A stretch of 64,000 nt of DNA, taken from NCBI GenBank assembly GCA_003415625.1, contig PYIU01000007.1, positions 496,001 to 560,000 of the forward strand. Reading direction: 5' to 3'. Positions 13,882-23,306 of the stretch are shown in pieces; position 1 is the stretch's first letter; every line of letters starts with the position of its first letter. The DNA comes from Aquanectria penicillioides (lineage: Eukaryota; Ascomycota; Sordariomycetes; Hypocreales; Nectriaceae). The notes beneath the pieces were generated by a model. The model saw only the letters and a list, made by a program, of their open reading frames with translations. It was not told the DNA's origin and ran no database searches. A program made the position numbers and the translations under genes.

Positions 13882-14557
13882 GACTTGGGCGGGACAATGT
13901 TCCAGGCGGTCCATGCCCGCGGAGGGTGACGTGGTGGAGGGTGGGCGCTAAAGCCACCACTCGCCGCGACCCGGTTTTACAGGGCTGCCCCGACGAGGCA
14001 GGCCGGCCGGCTCACTCACGCCCAGATCTCGCTCTTCCCCCTCCCCGCGCCCTGGCTTCCCTCCTCTCCAGGGCTCCTCCAAGCCTCCAAGCCTCCAAGG
14101 CCCCTCCAGGGCCGCTAGGCTCTCTTGGCTCCCTCCATCTTCAATGTACCATCTTGTAGCGGTAAACGGCGGCGGGGGCGTGTGGGTTGCCTGCTTGCTC
14201 AGATCTGAATGGCTGGGGTCCTGCCCCGCGGCGAATGAGATGCCCGGGATGCGTCAATGTGGATGCAAACGCCCTAAACCACGCTGTACAAATATCCTAC
14301 ACGCCTCCGGCTGACGTCTTGTCTCTTCTTTTTCTTTTCTCCCCACACACAACCAAAAAAGGGTCGCAAAGCTATCACGAGGGTATCGTCTTGCCAGAGA
14401 CTGTATCCTTCCGCCCGGGCCCCTGTCAATCTTTTGTGCGTCGCTCTCTCTCTCTTTCCCTTCCCTTTTTCCTTATAACCTCCTCTTTGTTCGCTCTTTT
14501 CGTCGCTCTCTAGACAAGAACCATCAAGTTGGGAGACACAATCCACGAGAACACAAC

Positions 14558-14565
14558 TATATAAA
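14558..14565 (+). promoter_or_regulatory. Possible TATA box of the BTB gene
   Basis: TATATAAA, 140 nt before the ATG at 14705 and downstream of a pyrimidine-rich tract, a common fungal core-promoter arrangement. Confidence 0.4.
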
Positions 14566-14704
14566 CGACCGTCGACCTGCCTCCCCCCCCTCCTCGGTTG
14601 TTTCCTTCAATCTACACTCTCTATCGATTTTCTCCCCTCTCGAATCTCGCACGAGTTCACTCTCTAGTCGTACCTGATATCTCCCCCCCACCACAACCGC
14701 AGCC

Positions 14705-15622
14705 ATGTTCAAGCGCTCGTTCCGGTCTCAGGACCAGGCTCAGAGCCGAGTCGACAAGGCCGCTAGACTAAAGAGATCGGGCTCCGTACGAGATCCCACG
14801 AAGCTATCGAAACTGCAAAGGTCGCTCACCGAGCAGGACTCGATCAACCCCAAGTCTAAAGCCAAGAAGCCTGCCGCCGCCGCCGCCGCTGCCGCTGCGC
14901 CTCCGCCCGCGCACCCTCCCTCGCCTATCGTCACTCTGAACGTGGGCCGCGACGGCCGGCTCTTTGCAGCGCACGAGGATGTCCTCCGCCAGTCGCCCTT
15001 CTTTGAGGCGGCCATGCGGAACGGATATTGCGATGCGCAGAGCAAGAGGATCTCCCTCCCCGACGAAGAACCCGAGGTCTTCTCCGCCATCCTCGAGTAC
15101 CTCTACAAGGGTGACTACTACCCTCGTCTGTTGCACAACAGACAACGCAACTCTTGGGAGCTCGAGGACCAAGGCCGATCACCTCACCCATCCCCCAACC
15201 CCGAAAATGGAGGTGGTCGCGCAGGCACCACCTCGTCCGAGGCCACCGTATACCTGTCAAGCATCGACGCCCACATCCTCCGCGACACAGTCATCTACTG
15301 TTCCGCGGATCGATACGGCCTCGAGGAGCTCAAGCGTCTGGCCCTGCGCAAACAGGGACTGCAAGCCGGCATCGACGTCGGAACTATCCTGCGGTCCGCC
15401 CAGTACGCCTACGCCAACACCCCGGACTCGGACAGCCGCCTGCGCGCTCACTACCTCGCCCTGATCATCCGCTGCCGCAAGACGTTCAAGCGGAGCGGGA
15501 CCATGCAGGCTGAGATGGAAGCGGGTGGCAGCAAGCTGTTCTTCGACCTGTTTGTTGCCATGTGCAATCACCTCGACGATGTCATCGACGTTAGCAACGC
15601 TCGAACGCCGAAGACTATCTGA
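14705..15622 (+). CDS. BTB/POZ domain protein
   Basis: Single-exon gene, 305 residues. The N terminus is basic and low-complexity (Lys/Arg/Ser-rich), followed by a polyalanine-proline linker at about 55-72. A BTB/POZ domain follows from about 73: IVTLNVGRDGRLFAAHEDVLRQ, then SPFFEAAM, and SLPDEEPEVFSAILEYLYKG near 115-138. A Ser/Pro/Gly-rich insert (about 150-178) splits the domain from the C-terminal helical part (ADRYGLEELKRLALRK). BTB proteins dimerise and often act as adaptors for cullin-3 ligases or in transcription; the exact role is unknown. There is no BACK, Kelch or MATH region. The start has a good context (gccATGTTC) and the frame is clean. An intact, probably conserved fungal housekeeping-type gene. 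Confidence 0.88.
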   Translation: MFKRSFRSQDQAQSRVDKAARLKRSGSVRDPTKLSKLQRSLTEQDSINPKSKAKKPAAAAAAAAAPPPAHPPSPIVTLNVGRDGRLFAAHEDVLRQSPFFEAAMRNGYCDAQSKRISLPDEEPEVFSAILEYLYKGDYYPRLLHNRQRNSWELEDQGRSPHPSPNPENGGGRAGTTSSEATVYLSSIDAHILRDTVIYCSADRYGLEELKRLALRKQGLQAGIDVGTILRSAQYAYANTPDSDSRLRAHYLALIIRCRKTFKRSGTMQAEMEAGGSKLFFDLFVAMCNHLDDVIDVSNARTPKTI

Positions 15623-16844
15623 AAGGCTATGCTATTGCACTTGACTACTACACTCACAGGACTCCAGAAGCGCGTGTAAACCACGAAAGGATGATCATGC
15701 CTGGAGGATGAGTGTGGAACGAAACGCCCACGAAGAAAAAAAACAAGAAAATCAATCACAAAAAAAAAGTTCCGGAAGCGATATCATGGGGATAGTGGAT
15801 TTCAGCCGGCGTTGGTTTGCTTTTCGTGCTCCCTCTCATCAGATTGACGTCTCCATTTGGGAGTTTGTTTTCACTACCTTCTCCACTTCTCACGAGGTTG
15901 GCCGACCGAATTTTGATGAGTACACGAGCTGAGAGGATTTAATCCGCCACCATGCGAACCGCCGTCCTCCGCTCTACTTTGTAATTGTGGATTTTCATGT
16001 ATCTTCTGGCGTTTGTCTGTTCTGCCTCGTCCATATACAACTCCGCATTTGATACCCCATTTCTTACACAGCGCGGCACTGGGACATGTTTCTCTACTCT
16101 GGCGTTATATTTACAGGGCACTGGATCTTGCTTTGTTTCATGTACACACCACGATTGGGAAAAGCATGGGAATGACAGTTATTGTCTGTTTTGTTACGAT
16201 TTCACCCGCAGGCAAAAAGGGCCAAGATTGATCAACTATACCAACAACATTTGCCCCATCTCAACAACAGTTTTTTGCCGTTTGGAATCGATTGTTTGAT
16301 TTGCTTTCACGAACCGGTTGGCGTTTATTTGATGCATAGACCGCTGGGAACGGCAAAAGGGAAACTCTCCATTCGGAAACCAAGACGCAGCGCCCCCTGA
16401 GGGAGACGAGGATTCTACCACACTACAGTCCACAGGATGGGCTTATGTGCCTCAAACCCCGGGGATGTTGTATGACAAAAAAAAATTACAATCACATCTC
16501 TTGACAGATTGCCAATCGTTGAATACTCTTTTCCTTTGTTTTGCTGGAGGATGTATTATGCACTTTAGGGATGCGAGTTGGATCCTGCATGGTCCTGGGG
16601 GGCGAAGGTTTCGCCGATAGCAAAGAATGATGTTACGATCTTGATGATTCATATATAGCAAGGGTCGCAGTGCGATCCTCCCTGACGTGAGCTCCGTCAG
16701 GGTCGAGGTAATGAGAAATATTCGGCCGCCTCAAAGTTTGTTCCCGTTCCATTCGCTCGTTACATGTGATGATTTGTATTTGTTCGTGAATGGTGTATCT
16801 CATGTATCTCATGTATCTCATAACTCGGAAGATTGATGCACCGG
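15623..16844. other. Intergenic region between converging genes
   Basis: 3' flanks of the BTB gene (plus) and the DUF1349 gene (minus). It contains A-rich runs (15740-15770 and 16477-16486) but no coding signal. Confidence 0.5.
16795..16821. repeat. Three copies of a 9-nt tandem repeat
   Basis: The unit CATGTATCT is repeated (first copy partial) just downstream of the DUF1349 gene stop. A simple slippage repeat. Confidence 0.7.
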
Positions 16845-17545
16845 CTACTTTTCCCATTCGACGTCAAAGTCATGGAACTTGACCTCCAACTCTCCGTCGA
16901 GCGCCTTGCCTGGCCGAGCCACGGCAGCGCTGACTCCCAACTCCCAACCCTCGCCGTTGTTGTATCCATATACCCAGCAAATCTCTCGCAGAGGGACCTT
17001 CTTGTCGCCGTCAACGTAGTACACCCAGAAGCAGCGTCCCAGCTCAGCCTCCTCTTTCTCTACACGGATGGTGACCGTCTTGGTGCCGGCCTTGATCTCA
17101 TCAGCGCCAGATGGGGGTGTTACGACGCTCCAGTCGGCCCAGTTGTCGCAAGTGACTACGGACAGACGGACAGACTCGTCCAGGCACTCTACGCCGGCCT
17201 TGATCCACTTGCGAGGCGCCGAGGGGTCGTTTGTGTTGGTGAGTGTCAGGAGGAGGCCGCCCTGGTCATATTGCTGGACGTAGTTGGTGGAGAAGGTGAT
17301 ATTGGCGGACGTGAACTTGTTGAGGGGGGCAGAGGAGTGAGTGCGGAAGGGGGCTAGGATTGGTGTGAGTCAGTGGCCATGCTCGTGCTTTTTGGGATGT
17401 GAATGTATCCGGGGAGCAAGAGTGAGGCGGATTAAAAGAGAGCGTGAGTCGGGAGCGTGTTGTTACCTGCGAATACATCCGTGGACGGGGGCTTCTTCCA
17501 GATGTCAGTTCCTGGACCGGCAGCGAGGGTGAAGTTGGAGGCCAT
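16845..17545 (-). CDS. DUF1349 (concanavalin A-like fold) protein
   Basis: Two exons, 17467-17545 and 16845-17353, joined across a gtaaca...cctag intron of 113 nt, give 195 residues: it starts MASNFTLAAGPGTDIWKKPP and ends EVKFHDFDVEWEK. The middle has the family signature: FSTNYVQQYDQGGLLL, KWIKAGVECLD, SVVTCDNWADWS, then WVYGYNNGEGWELG. This is the DUF1349 family (regulation of enolase 1-like), predicted lectin-like beta-sandwich, cytosolic (no signal peptide), biochemical role not established. The phase-1 junction reads VFA|APFRT and keeps the frame throughout. The gene looks intact. Confidence 0.88.
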
Positions 17546-18974
17546 TGTGAAACGCCGGTGGCGAATGCGGTCAGAGTAATTAGGGAATGAATCACAGGAA
17601 TCACAGGAATTATGAGTCAACTCAATATTCAGCTGACGGGGTATTTATATCATGAGTTGAAATGGTGAGACTTAAAAAGATGCATCCCCGTGTAAATCGT
17701 GGGGGTGAGCTGGCCTGACGTAACCCGGGGGGGTTTTATATACGACAATTCCCCCGCCCTGACTCGGCCCAGTTTCTGACTTAATCCATCATGTCCAATT
17801 ACCAACTGCAGACGGGGAGCTAGCAGAATGGGGCAAGAGTTACGACGGCGAAGCATGCTCTGTGAATGTGACTTCAGAAAAGCCCGAAGAATCTGCGATG
17901 GGATGCAACCGGAACCTGGCCCGAGATGCCGTCTGGGCTTGTATGTGAGGCCATGGCCATGGGGGGGAGGGGGGAGTCAGTTATTCACGGATTCACGGTG
18001 GACGTGCAGATGAGGGGTAGATGGATGATGGGAGCATGGTATAGAGTACATTGACAATTGACATTGAGAGGCAAAAAAAGATATAAAAAGCCGCTCATTG
18101 TGCACATGTACAAGATGAGCATAAAGGGCGTGGTTGAAGTCATCGACATGTCAAGAATCAACAACGAGGCGTAGTTCACAGACAGGCTTATACTTGATGC
18201 TCGTCCAACAATAGTGCGCGCCCCTCCTTGACCCACATCAGCGCAAGGCGGGGCAAAGCAACGCAACAAGCAGGCAAACAATGCAGGTTGTCGGATTAAC
18301 TTCGGAGCCTGCATGCTCCGTCCGTCCCCGACCGCTCCAAAAGGTCCTCGAGACCAGGCTTTTCTCGGAACCCTCACGATGGGAAATGAACCTCGTGGCG
18401 GATTTTGAAACGTCGCACTTCATCCTGTCCCATCTTGAGCTTCGTTGAAGCACCTTGTTACAGCCCCACGCGACGCACAAAAATCCGCCCGCCGCGGTAT
18501 TCGAACCGTCGCTGCCTGCTGGCGTGACTCAGAGCCACCAGTTGTTTTGGTGCGTCGCTTAAGCGAGACGACACTGTTCCCCACTCGACCACCACCCTCC
18601 CGCCCACATCCAAAATTCCCCCGCAGACCACTCGCATCGCGATTTTCTTCGGCCAGTATCTCTCACTTGCAGCGACGCGTCTTTGCCCGTCATACCCACT
18701 TACACCCTCGCTCGACGCGGTTTCAAATACGACACCTTTTTTTTTTGTCTTCTTCCTCAGCCGCTGGAATTCTATATATTCAACTGCACTCGCTACGAAA
18801 GGCCCCCGACCTGACCGTCCGACGGTCAAGGGGAGGAGAACGAGATTTGCCCACCGCTGCTGGGCCGAGGAGGAAATCACCAAATCTCGACATTTTTAGC
18901 AGCTGCGACTTTTCCATTGCTCTCACTGCTTCTCCTCCGTGATCTATAACCGACCATTGGTTCAACCCATCGCC
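17546..18974. other. Divergent intergenic region upstream of the DUF1349 gene and brf1
   Basis: 1.4 kb shared promoter space. It has a G-run near 17728-17735 and a pyrimidine-rich segment before brf1 (about 18590-18760, including a ten-T run). No RNA gene could be supported. Confidence 0.5.
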
Positions 18975-21209
18975 ATGTCTTCGTTTCTCACCCCGCCCAA
19001 GACGGGCTCGGGGTCCCAGCGACCCTCAGCAAAGCCGCGATTCGCAAAACCAAACCCCGTACGAGCCATGCGAGAGCGTGAAGAGCGTCGAGCCGCAGCC
19101 CAGGCCCAAGCCCAGAATTCTCGTGCCGCGGCCAACCGGAATGCCTCTCTCGCCCATCCCTCCCGCCCGCAGTGCCCGAACAAGGCCTGTCCGAAGCCCA
19201 ATGTCATTGACGGAACTTGCCAGACCTGTGGTCGTATCGCTGATGACAGCAACATTGTCGCCGAGGTGCAATTCGGAGAGACGTCTTCTGGTGCGGCCAT
19301 GGTGCAGGGTTCCTATATTGCCCACGACCAGGCCGGTGTTCGAAGCATGGGTCCGGCTTTCAGACGAGTGGGTGGATCGGAGGACCGGGAAAAGAGTATC
19401 AGGGAGGCCAAGAGCTTAATGCAGGGGTATGCTCAGCAGCTCAACGTCAGCGACAGTTTGGTCCAAGCCGGCACCCAGGTTTTCAAGCTCGCCTCCAGCG
19501 CCAATTTCATCCAGGGTCGTACCCTCGCCAGTGTGGCGGCTGTGTGCTTGTATGCCGCCTGTCGTGCTGAGCCACCGTGCAAAGTCATGTTGATTGACCT
19601 CGCCGACCTGGTCCAGCTTAACGTCTTCAAGCTCGGCCGTATCTTTAAAAAGCTCAACGAAGTGGTCCCAATCGGTAATGACGGCCTGATCCCTGTGTAC
19701 CCCGAGGACTTGATTTGGCGATTTGCCACCAAGATGGAGTTTCACCAAGACACTGCCAAGGTGGCTGAGGATGCCGTCCGCCTCGTCAAGAGAATGAGCC
19801 GAGATTGGATGGTTATGGGCCGCCGACCCTCTGGTATTTGCGGTGCTTGCCTCCTCATGGCAGCGCGTATGCATAACTTTAGAAGAACCGTCCGCGAAGT
19901 TGTTTACATCGTCAAGGTTACCAACCACACCATCCAGAGCCGTCTGCAAGAATTCAAGGTTACCGAATCAAGTAAAATGTCTGTCGAAGACTTTTTGAAG
20001 CAAGACTTTTTGGAGAGCTCGCACGACCCGCCGTCGTTTTACAAGAGGACGGAGGAGTACAAGCAGCTTTCGGACGGTAAGATTCGGAAAAGGAAGCGCA
20101 TAGGCGGAGAGGAGGAGGAGGATGTGGATGGCGAGAATGGAGAGGGATCGAATTCCGCCCTTGTTATTGCCCAACCCCGAGGCGGCGCTGATCTCACCAA
20201 GGCGCCTGTGGTGGAGTATCGTCGTGATGACGATGGCTTCATTATTCCACCTTTACCATCTCAGATTGCTGAGAATCCGTCTTTGGTCAACAAACTTAAT
20301 TCGAGCATGAGCGAAGGAGATGATGTGAATGTCGAAACCCTAGATACACTCGTGGAGGAGTTTGGCGACGCCTTGGACGAGGACGGCGATCAAGAAGCAG
20401 GCACGCAAGGGAAGAGGAAGCAGGCCAAGCCTCAACTCCCAATTAACGACGAATGGGAACAGGACGAACAAGAACTGGAGGGCGTTATCGAAGAAATTTT
20501 CAATGACCCATTGACATACGAACACGCCATGGCCTACTCGAACGCTGAACAACGAGCTCGAATTCACACTGTTTGGGCTTTGCAGCAGCGCCCACAGAAG
20601 GAAGTATCAATGGCCGCCGATGTTACAGAAGACGAGTTTGCAGACGACCCCGAGGTCATCAACTGTCTCCTCTCCCCGGAGGAAGCGCAGATTAAAGAGA
20701 TTATTTGGGTCAATCAAAATAAGGAGTGGCTACGAAAGCATCAAGAAAAGGTATTCAGGAAGAAGGTCGAAGCGGAACGGCCTAAACAAACTCGAAAAAG
20801 GCGTAAGCGAGCCAGAATGGGAGAGGGACAGACGAGTCCTGCCAGCTCCGCGGCGGAAGCAGCCATCAATGTTGCCAAGGATCGAGCCTGGTCCAAGAGG
20901 ATCAATTACGATGCCATCCGCAGCATCTTCGACATGCCCAACGTTGGAGGCCCTGGGTCGGAAGCAACAAGTCGTAAGACTAGTCTGGCAGGTAGCACCC
21001 ACGGAGGCGACGATGGAAGAGACGCACCAGACGAGAGCGTGGCGGGCGACGCCCCTGCGGAAGAGGAAGAAGAGGAATTTGAAGAAACCGAAAACTATGG
21101 CGATGGGGACGAGTTTGGCGGCGGTGGTGGTGAGTTTGAAGGCGGCTTCGACGACGACGATAATCCTGATATGGACGCGGAATACGGGCTCGACGAGGAG
21201 TACGCTTGA
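18975..21209 (+). CDS. brf1: Transcription factor IIIB subunit Brf1
   Basis: Single exon, 744 residues from the preferred ATG 18975 (gccATGTCT); ATG 18939 would add 12 residues. Brf1 with TBP and Bdp1 recruits RNA polymerase III to tRNA and 5S genes in the nucleus. Seen in order: a basic Ala-rich lead, a TFIIB-type zinc ribbon with C67, C72, C82 and C85, two cyclin-like repeats (about 140-225 and 235-325, including FIQGRTLASVAAVCLYAACR and RRPSGICGACLLMAARMH), acidic linker stretches, and the Brf1 homology block that binds TBP/Bdp1 around INCLLSPEEAQIKEIIWVNQNKEWL. The end is a highly acidic Glu/Gly/Asp tail. Length is as usual for filamentous fungi (about 700-800). Housekeeping and intact: a good anchor for synteny. 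Confidence 0.95.
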   Translation: MSSFLTPPKTGSGSQRPSAKPRFAKPNPVRAMREREERRAAAQAQAQNSRAAANRNASLAHPSRPQCPNKACPKPNVIDGTCQTCGRIADDSNIVAEVQFGETSSGAAMVQGSYIAHDQAGVRSMGPAFRRVGGSEDREKSIREAKSLMQGYAQQLNVSDSLVQAGTQVFKLASSANFIQGRTLASVAAVCLYAACRAEPPCKVMLIDLADLVQLNVFKLGRIFKKLNEVVPIGNDGLIPVYPEDLIWRFATKMEFHQDTAKVAEDAVRLVKRMSRDWMVMGRRPSGICGACLLMAARMHNFRRTVREVVYIVKVTNHTIQSRLQEFKVTESSKMSVEDFLKQDFLESSHDPPSFYKRTEEYKQLSDGKIRKRKRIGGEEEEDVDGENGEGSNSALVIAQPRGGADLTKAPVVEYRRDDDGFIIPPLPSQIAENPSLVNKLNSSMSEGDDVNVETLDTLVEEFGDALDEDGDQEAGTQGKRKQAKPQLPINDEWEQDEQELEGVIEEIFNDPLTYEHAMAYSNAEQRARIHTVWALQQRPQKEVSMAADVTEDEFADDPEVINCLLSPEEAQIKEIIWVNQNKEWLRKHQEKVFRKKVEAERPKQTRKRRKRARMGEGQTSPASSAAEAAINVAKDRAWSKRINYDAIRSIFDMPNVGGPGSEATSRKTSLAGSTHGGDDGRDAPDESVAGDAPAEEEEEEFEETENYGDGDEFGGGGGEFEGGFDDDDNPDMDAEYGLDEEYA

Positions 21210-21835
21210 TCGGTTTGAACATGAAATAGCGAGCAAATTTTGAAAGGAGCTGCTGGGGAAGATATTGGACAGATAGGCCCAAGGCCAACCAACACATGAT
21301 ACCCGGATATGAGGATAGACTGGTTCGACCTAATTCACTTTGAGACAGACATCTGGAGAGATTGATAGAAGCATAGTCATAAAAATTATTTACTTGACAT
21401 GAACTTGATTGATGGTTCATTGACCTGATCACTGCCGTTGTTGCCGTCGCCGTCGCCGCGATGCTCATGACCATTTCATTACGCAACGTTCACTTGAAGC
21501 TGCAATGTTGGTAATCCTCCATTATTGCCATGCCGCCGGCGGTGTTTCTCGCCTAGCGGCCAACGTCATTCCTCAAACGGAGGCTGCCTTGCGGATCCGT
21601 ACGTCCGTCTGATCCGGGGATGCGTGCGTAGCATGGGAAGACAGAGCTGCATTTAATCCATGCGGAGCCGTCATCTCCGCGGCTTCTCGGAATAGGCTCC
21701 TCACGATGGCATGGGAACCACAGGCCTGATTACAAATTATATCCTGCCTGGTGTGACAGAAATGTAGTGACTCAGGGCTTCCGGCCGTCTTGCTACCAAA
21801 AATTGATCGTTCTGCGGCGCCGCATGGTGCTCGCC

Positions 21836-21880
21836 GGCGGCCAAATAGCGGCCAAAAGGCGGCCGAAAAAGTTGCCAAAA
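21836..21880. repeat. Clustered GCGGCCAAA-type units
   Basis: Three close copies of GGCGGCC or AGCGGCC followed by A runs, with a related GCGGCCAAC at about 21556. Could be binding sites for a zinc-cluster protein; function inferred only from the arrangement. Confidence 0.4.
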
Positions 21881-22046
21881 ATGGGAACGCGGTAGGTTTG
21901 GCGAATCATCGCCCATGTTTTGGCCGTGTCAGCCGGCTGTGGAGGGGAAATGCGACAGCGACGCCAGATGACGATGTTGAACAGGATGCCAATGTAGGAA
22001 CTGCTTAGGGGCTACGTGATATAGTAATGTTGGACGAAGAAAAGCA

Positions 22047-22052
22047 TATAAG
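22047..22052 (+). promoter_or_regulatory. Possible TATA box of the hydratase gene
   Basis: TATAAG, 80 nt before ATG 22127, at a typical distance. Confidence 0.35.
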
Positions 22053-22126
22053 GAAACCGGGAACCTAGAGATGCAATTTTGATCACCTGTCAAATATACC
22101 ATCAGCAATTAATTCCCATCATTAAA

Positions 22127-22916
22127 ATGGCAGCAAACGAAGTCACCGAGAACGGCTGGACCGCCGTACCACTTGATCCTGGCGCCATCTTCGTCGGACA
22201 GCCATACATCAACCTGCCCGATGCAATCACCGTCGATCAAGTGCATTTCCCATCCGATGACCCCATTGTGGCTCAGGTACGGGATTTCGCCAAGTCTCAT
22301 CTCCCGCGGCAGACATACAACCATTCAATGAGGGTCTTTTATTTTAGTATATTGGGAATGATTCGCTCAAGAGAAAAGTCGAGAGACTAACTGCGGACTA
22401 GGCACTGTTATTGGACAGCAACAATTCCCCGAGCACAGCTCCAAGCTGTCACCATCTACCCTCGCTATTACCTGTCTCCTCCACGATATTGGCACTGCCA
22501 AGGAATTCATCTCTGCCACTCGAATGTCCTTTGAGTTTTATGGCGGTATCCAAGCCCTGAAACTTCTCCGATCATTGGGCTCTACGCAAGACCAGGCCGA
22601 TGCAGTTTGCGAGACCATCATCCGCCACCAGGATCTCGGCACCGACGGAACCATTACGTTCCTGGGCCAATTGATCCAACTGGCTACAATCTACGACAAC
22701 GTTGGAAAGAACGCTAGGGTTGAAGGCTTCGAGCAGATTATTCATGAGACGACTCGGGGAGATGTCAACAAAGTGTTCCCTCGTGAGGGCTGGGGTGCAT
22801 GCTTCGCTAACACGATCCGGGAGGAAAAGCGGCTCAAGCCGTGGTGTCACTCGACACACATTGTTGACTTTGAAGCACACGTCGAGTCGAACGAATTGAT
22901 GAAGGAGTATGCATGA
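22127..22916 (+). CDS. Cyanamide hydratase-like HD-domain protein
   Basis: Exons 22127-22346 and 22402-22916 (55-nt intron, gtatat...actag) give 244 residues. The family (fungal Cah, yeast Ddi2/Ddi3) hydrates cyanamide to urea with a metal held by an HD domain, in the cytosol. Visible metal-site residues are His66 (TYNHSMRV), the His101-Asp102 pair (LLHDIGTAKE), a later His in ETIIRHQDL and an Asp in ATIYDNVG. Length matches the family (about 225-250). The junction reads VFYF|STVIG; most relatives have Trp-Gly-Thr here, a small substitution. The gene sits alone between brf1 and the CorA-like gene. Homologs are patchily spread in fungi, so horizontal or subtelomeric movement is plausible but not shown here. 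Confidence 0.88.
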
Positions 22917-23306
22917 GGGAAACAATCTGATCTTGGAACCAGAACATTATGACGATCAGCATGTATGTACCTAGGTACTAAAATCTCACATGAATCCCAG
23001 GGCCCGCATGTCAACATCCAATGTCCAAAAGCAGCCAAATGTGGCTTTCCATTCCCCAGCTGTAAATCAAAACGAACTACTAGGGTCGCGTCAAGGCAAG
23101 GTGCGGGGTGACGTGGCATTTGCGCATCCAATCCCAATCCTAATCCGATATATTAGATGAGATGGTGTTGCATTGTGTTTACCAAGTCCATTTTTACAAC
23201 CGCACATTCTCCATCCCCAACGCCTGTGCGAGGGATCCATCGCGAACTCACAAAATGGTATCTTGGCTTTCGTTTTTTAGTATTTCCAATGAACCTCTGA
23301 GACTAA
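22917..23306. other. Intergenic region
   Basis: No gene seen. A first exon of the next gene may be hidden here, since that gene lacks a clear upstream ATG. Confidence 0.4.

Larger units (their letters stand above)
12218..14704. other. Long GC-rich gene-free region and 5' leader of the BTB gene
   Basis: About 2.5 kb that becomes strongly GC-rich from about 12.7 kb, with open frames on all strands that reflect base composition rather than genes: no motif, intron or start context was found. From about 14.3 kb the plus strand is pyrimidine-rich (runs of CTTTT and CTCTCT), as is usual just upstream of highly expressed fungal genes. It likely holds a long promoter and leader for the gene at 14705. 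Confidence 0.5.
21210..22126. other. Intergenic region upstream of the HD hydratase gene
   Basis: No gene seen. Contains a GCGGCCAAA-type repeat block and a TATAAG element described separately. Confidence 0.5.

Noticed and set aside
12450..14160. Many open frames of 60-150 codons on both strands
   Set aside because: GC-rich composition gives long chance frames; no domain, intron or start context, and they overlap each other on all strands.
16833..17357. 174-codon plus-strand frame opposite the DUF1349 gene
   Set aside because: Antisense to the spliced DUF1349 exon, which matches a known family.
18480..18560. tRNA-like loop (TTCGAAT on the minus strand) upstream of brf1
   Set aside because: Only a 3-bp stem can be formed around the loop and no acceptor or anticodon stem fits.
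19416..21486. Long minus-strand frames opposite brf1
   Set aside because: Shadows of the Brf1 coding frame; no independent motif.
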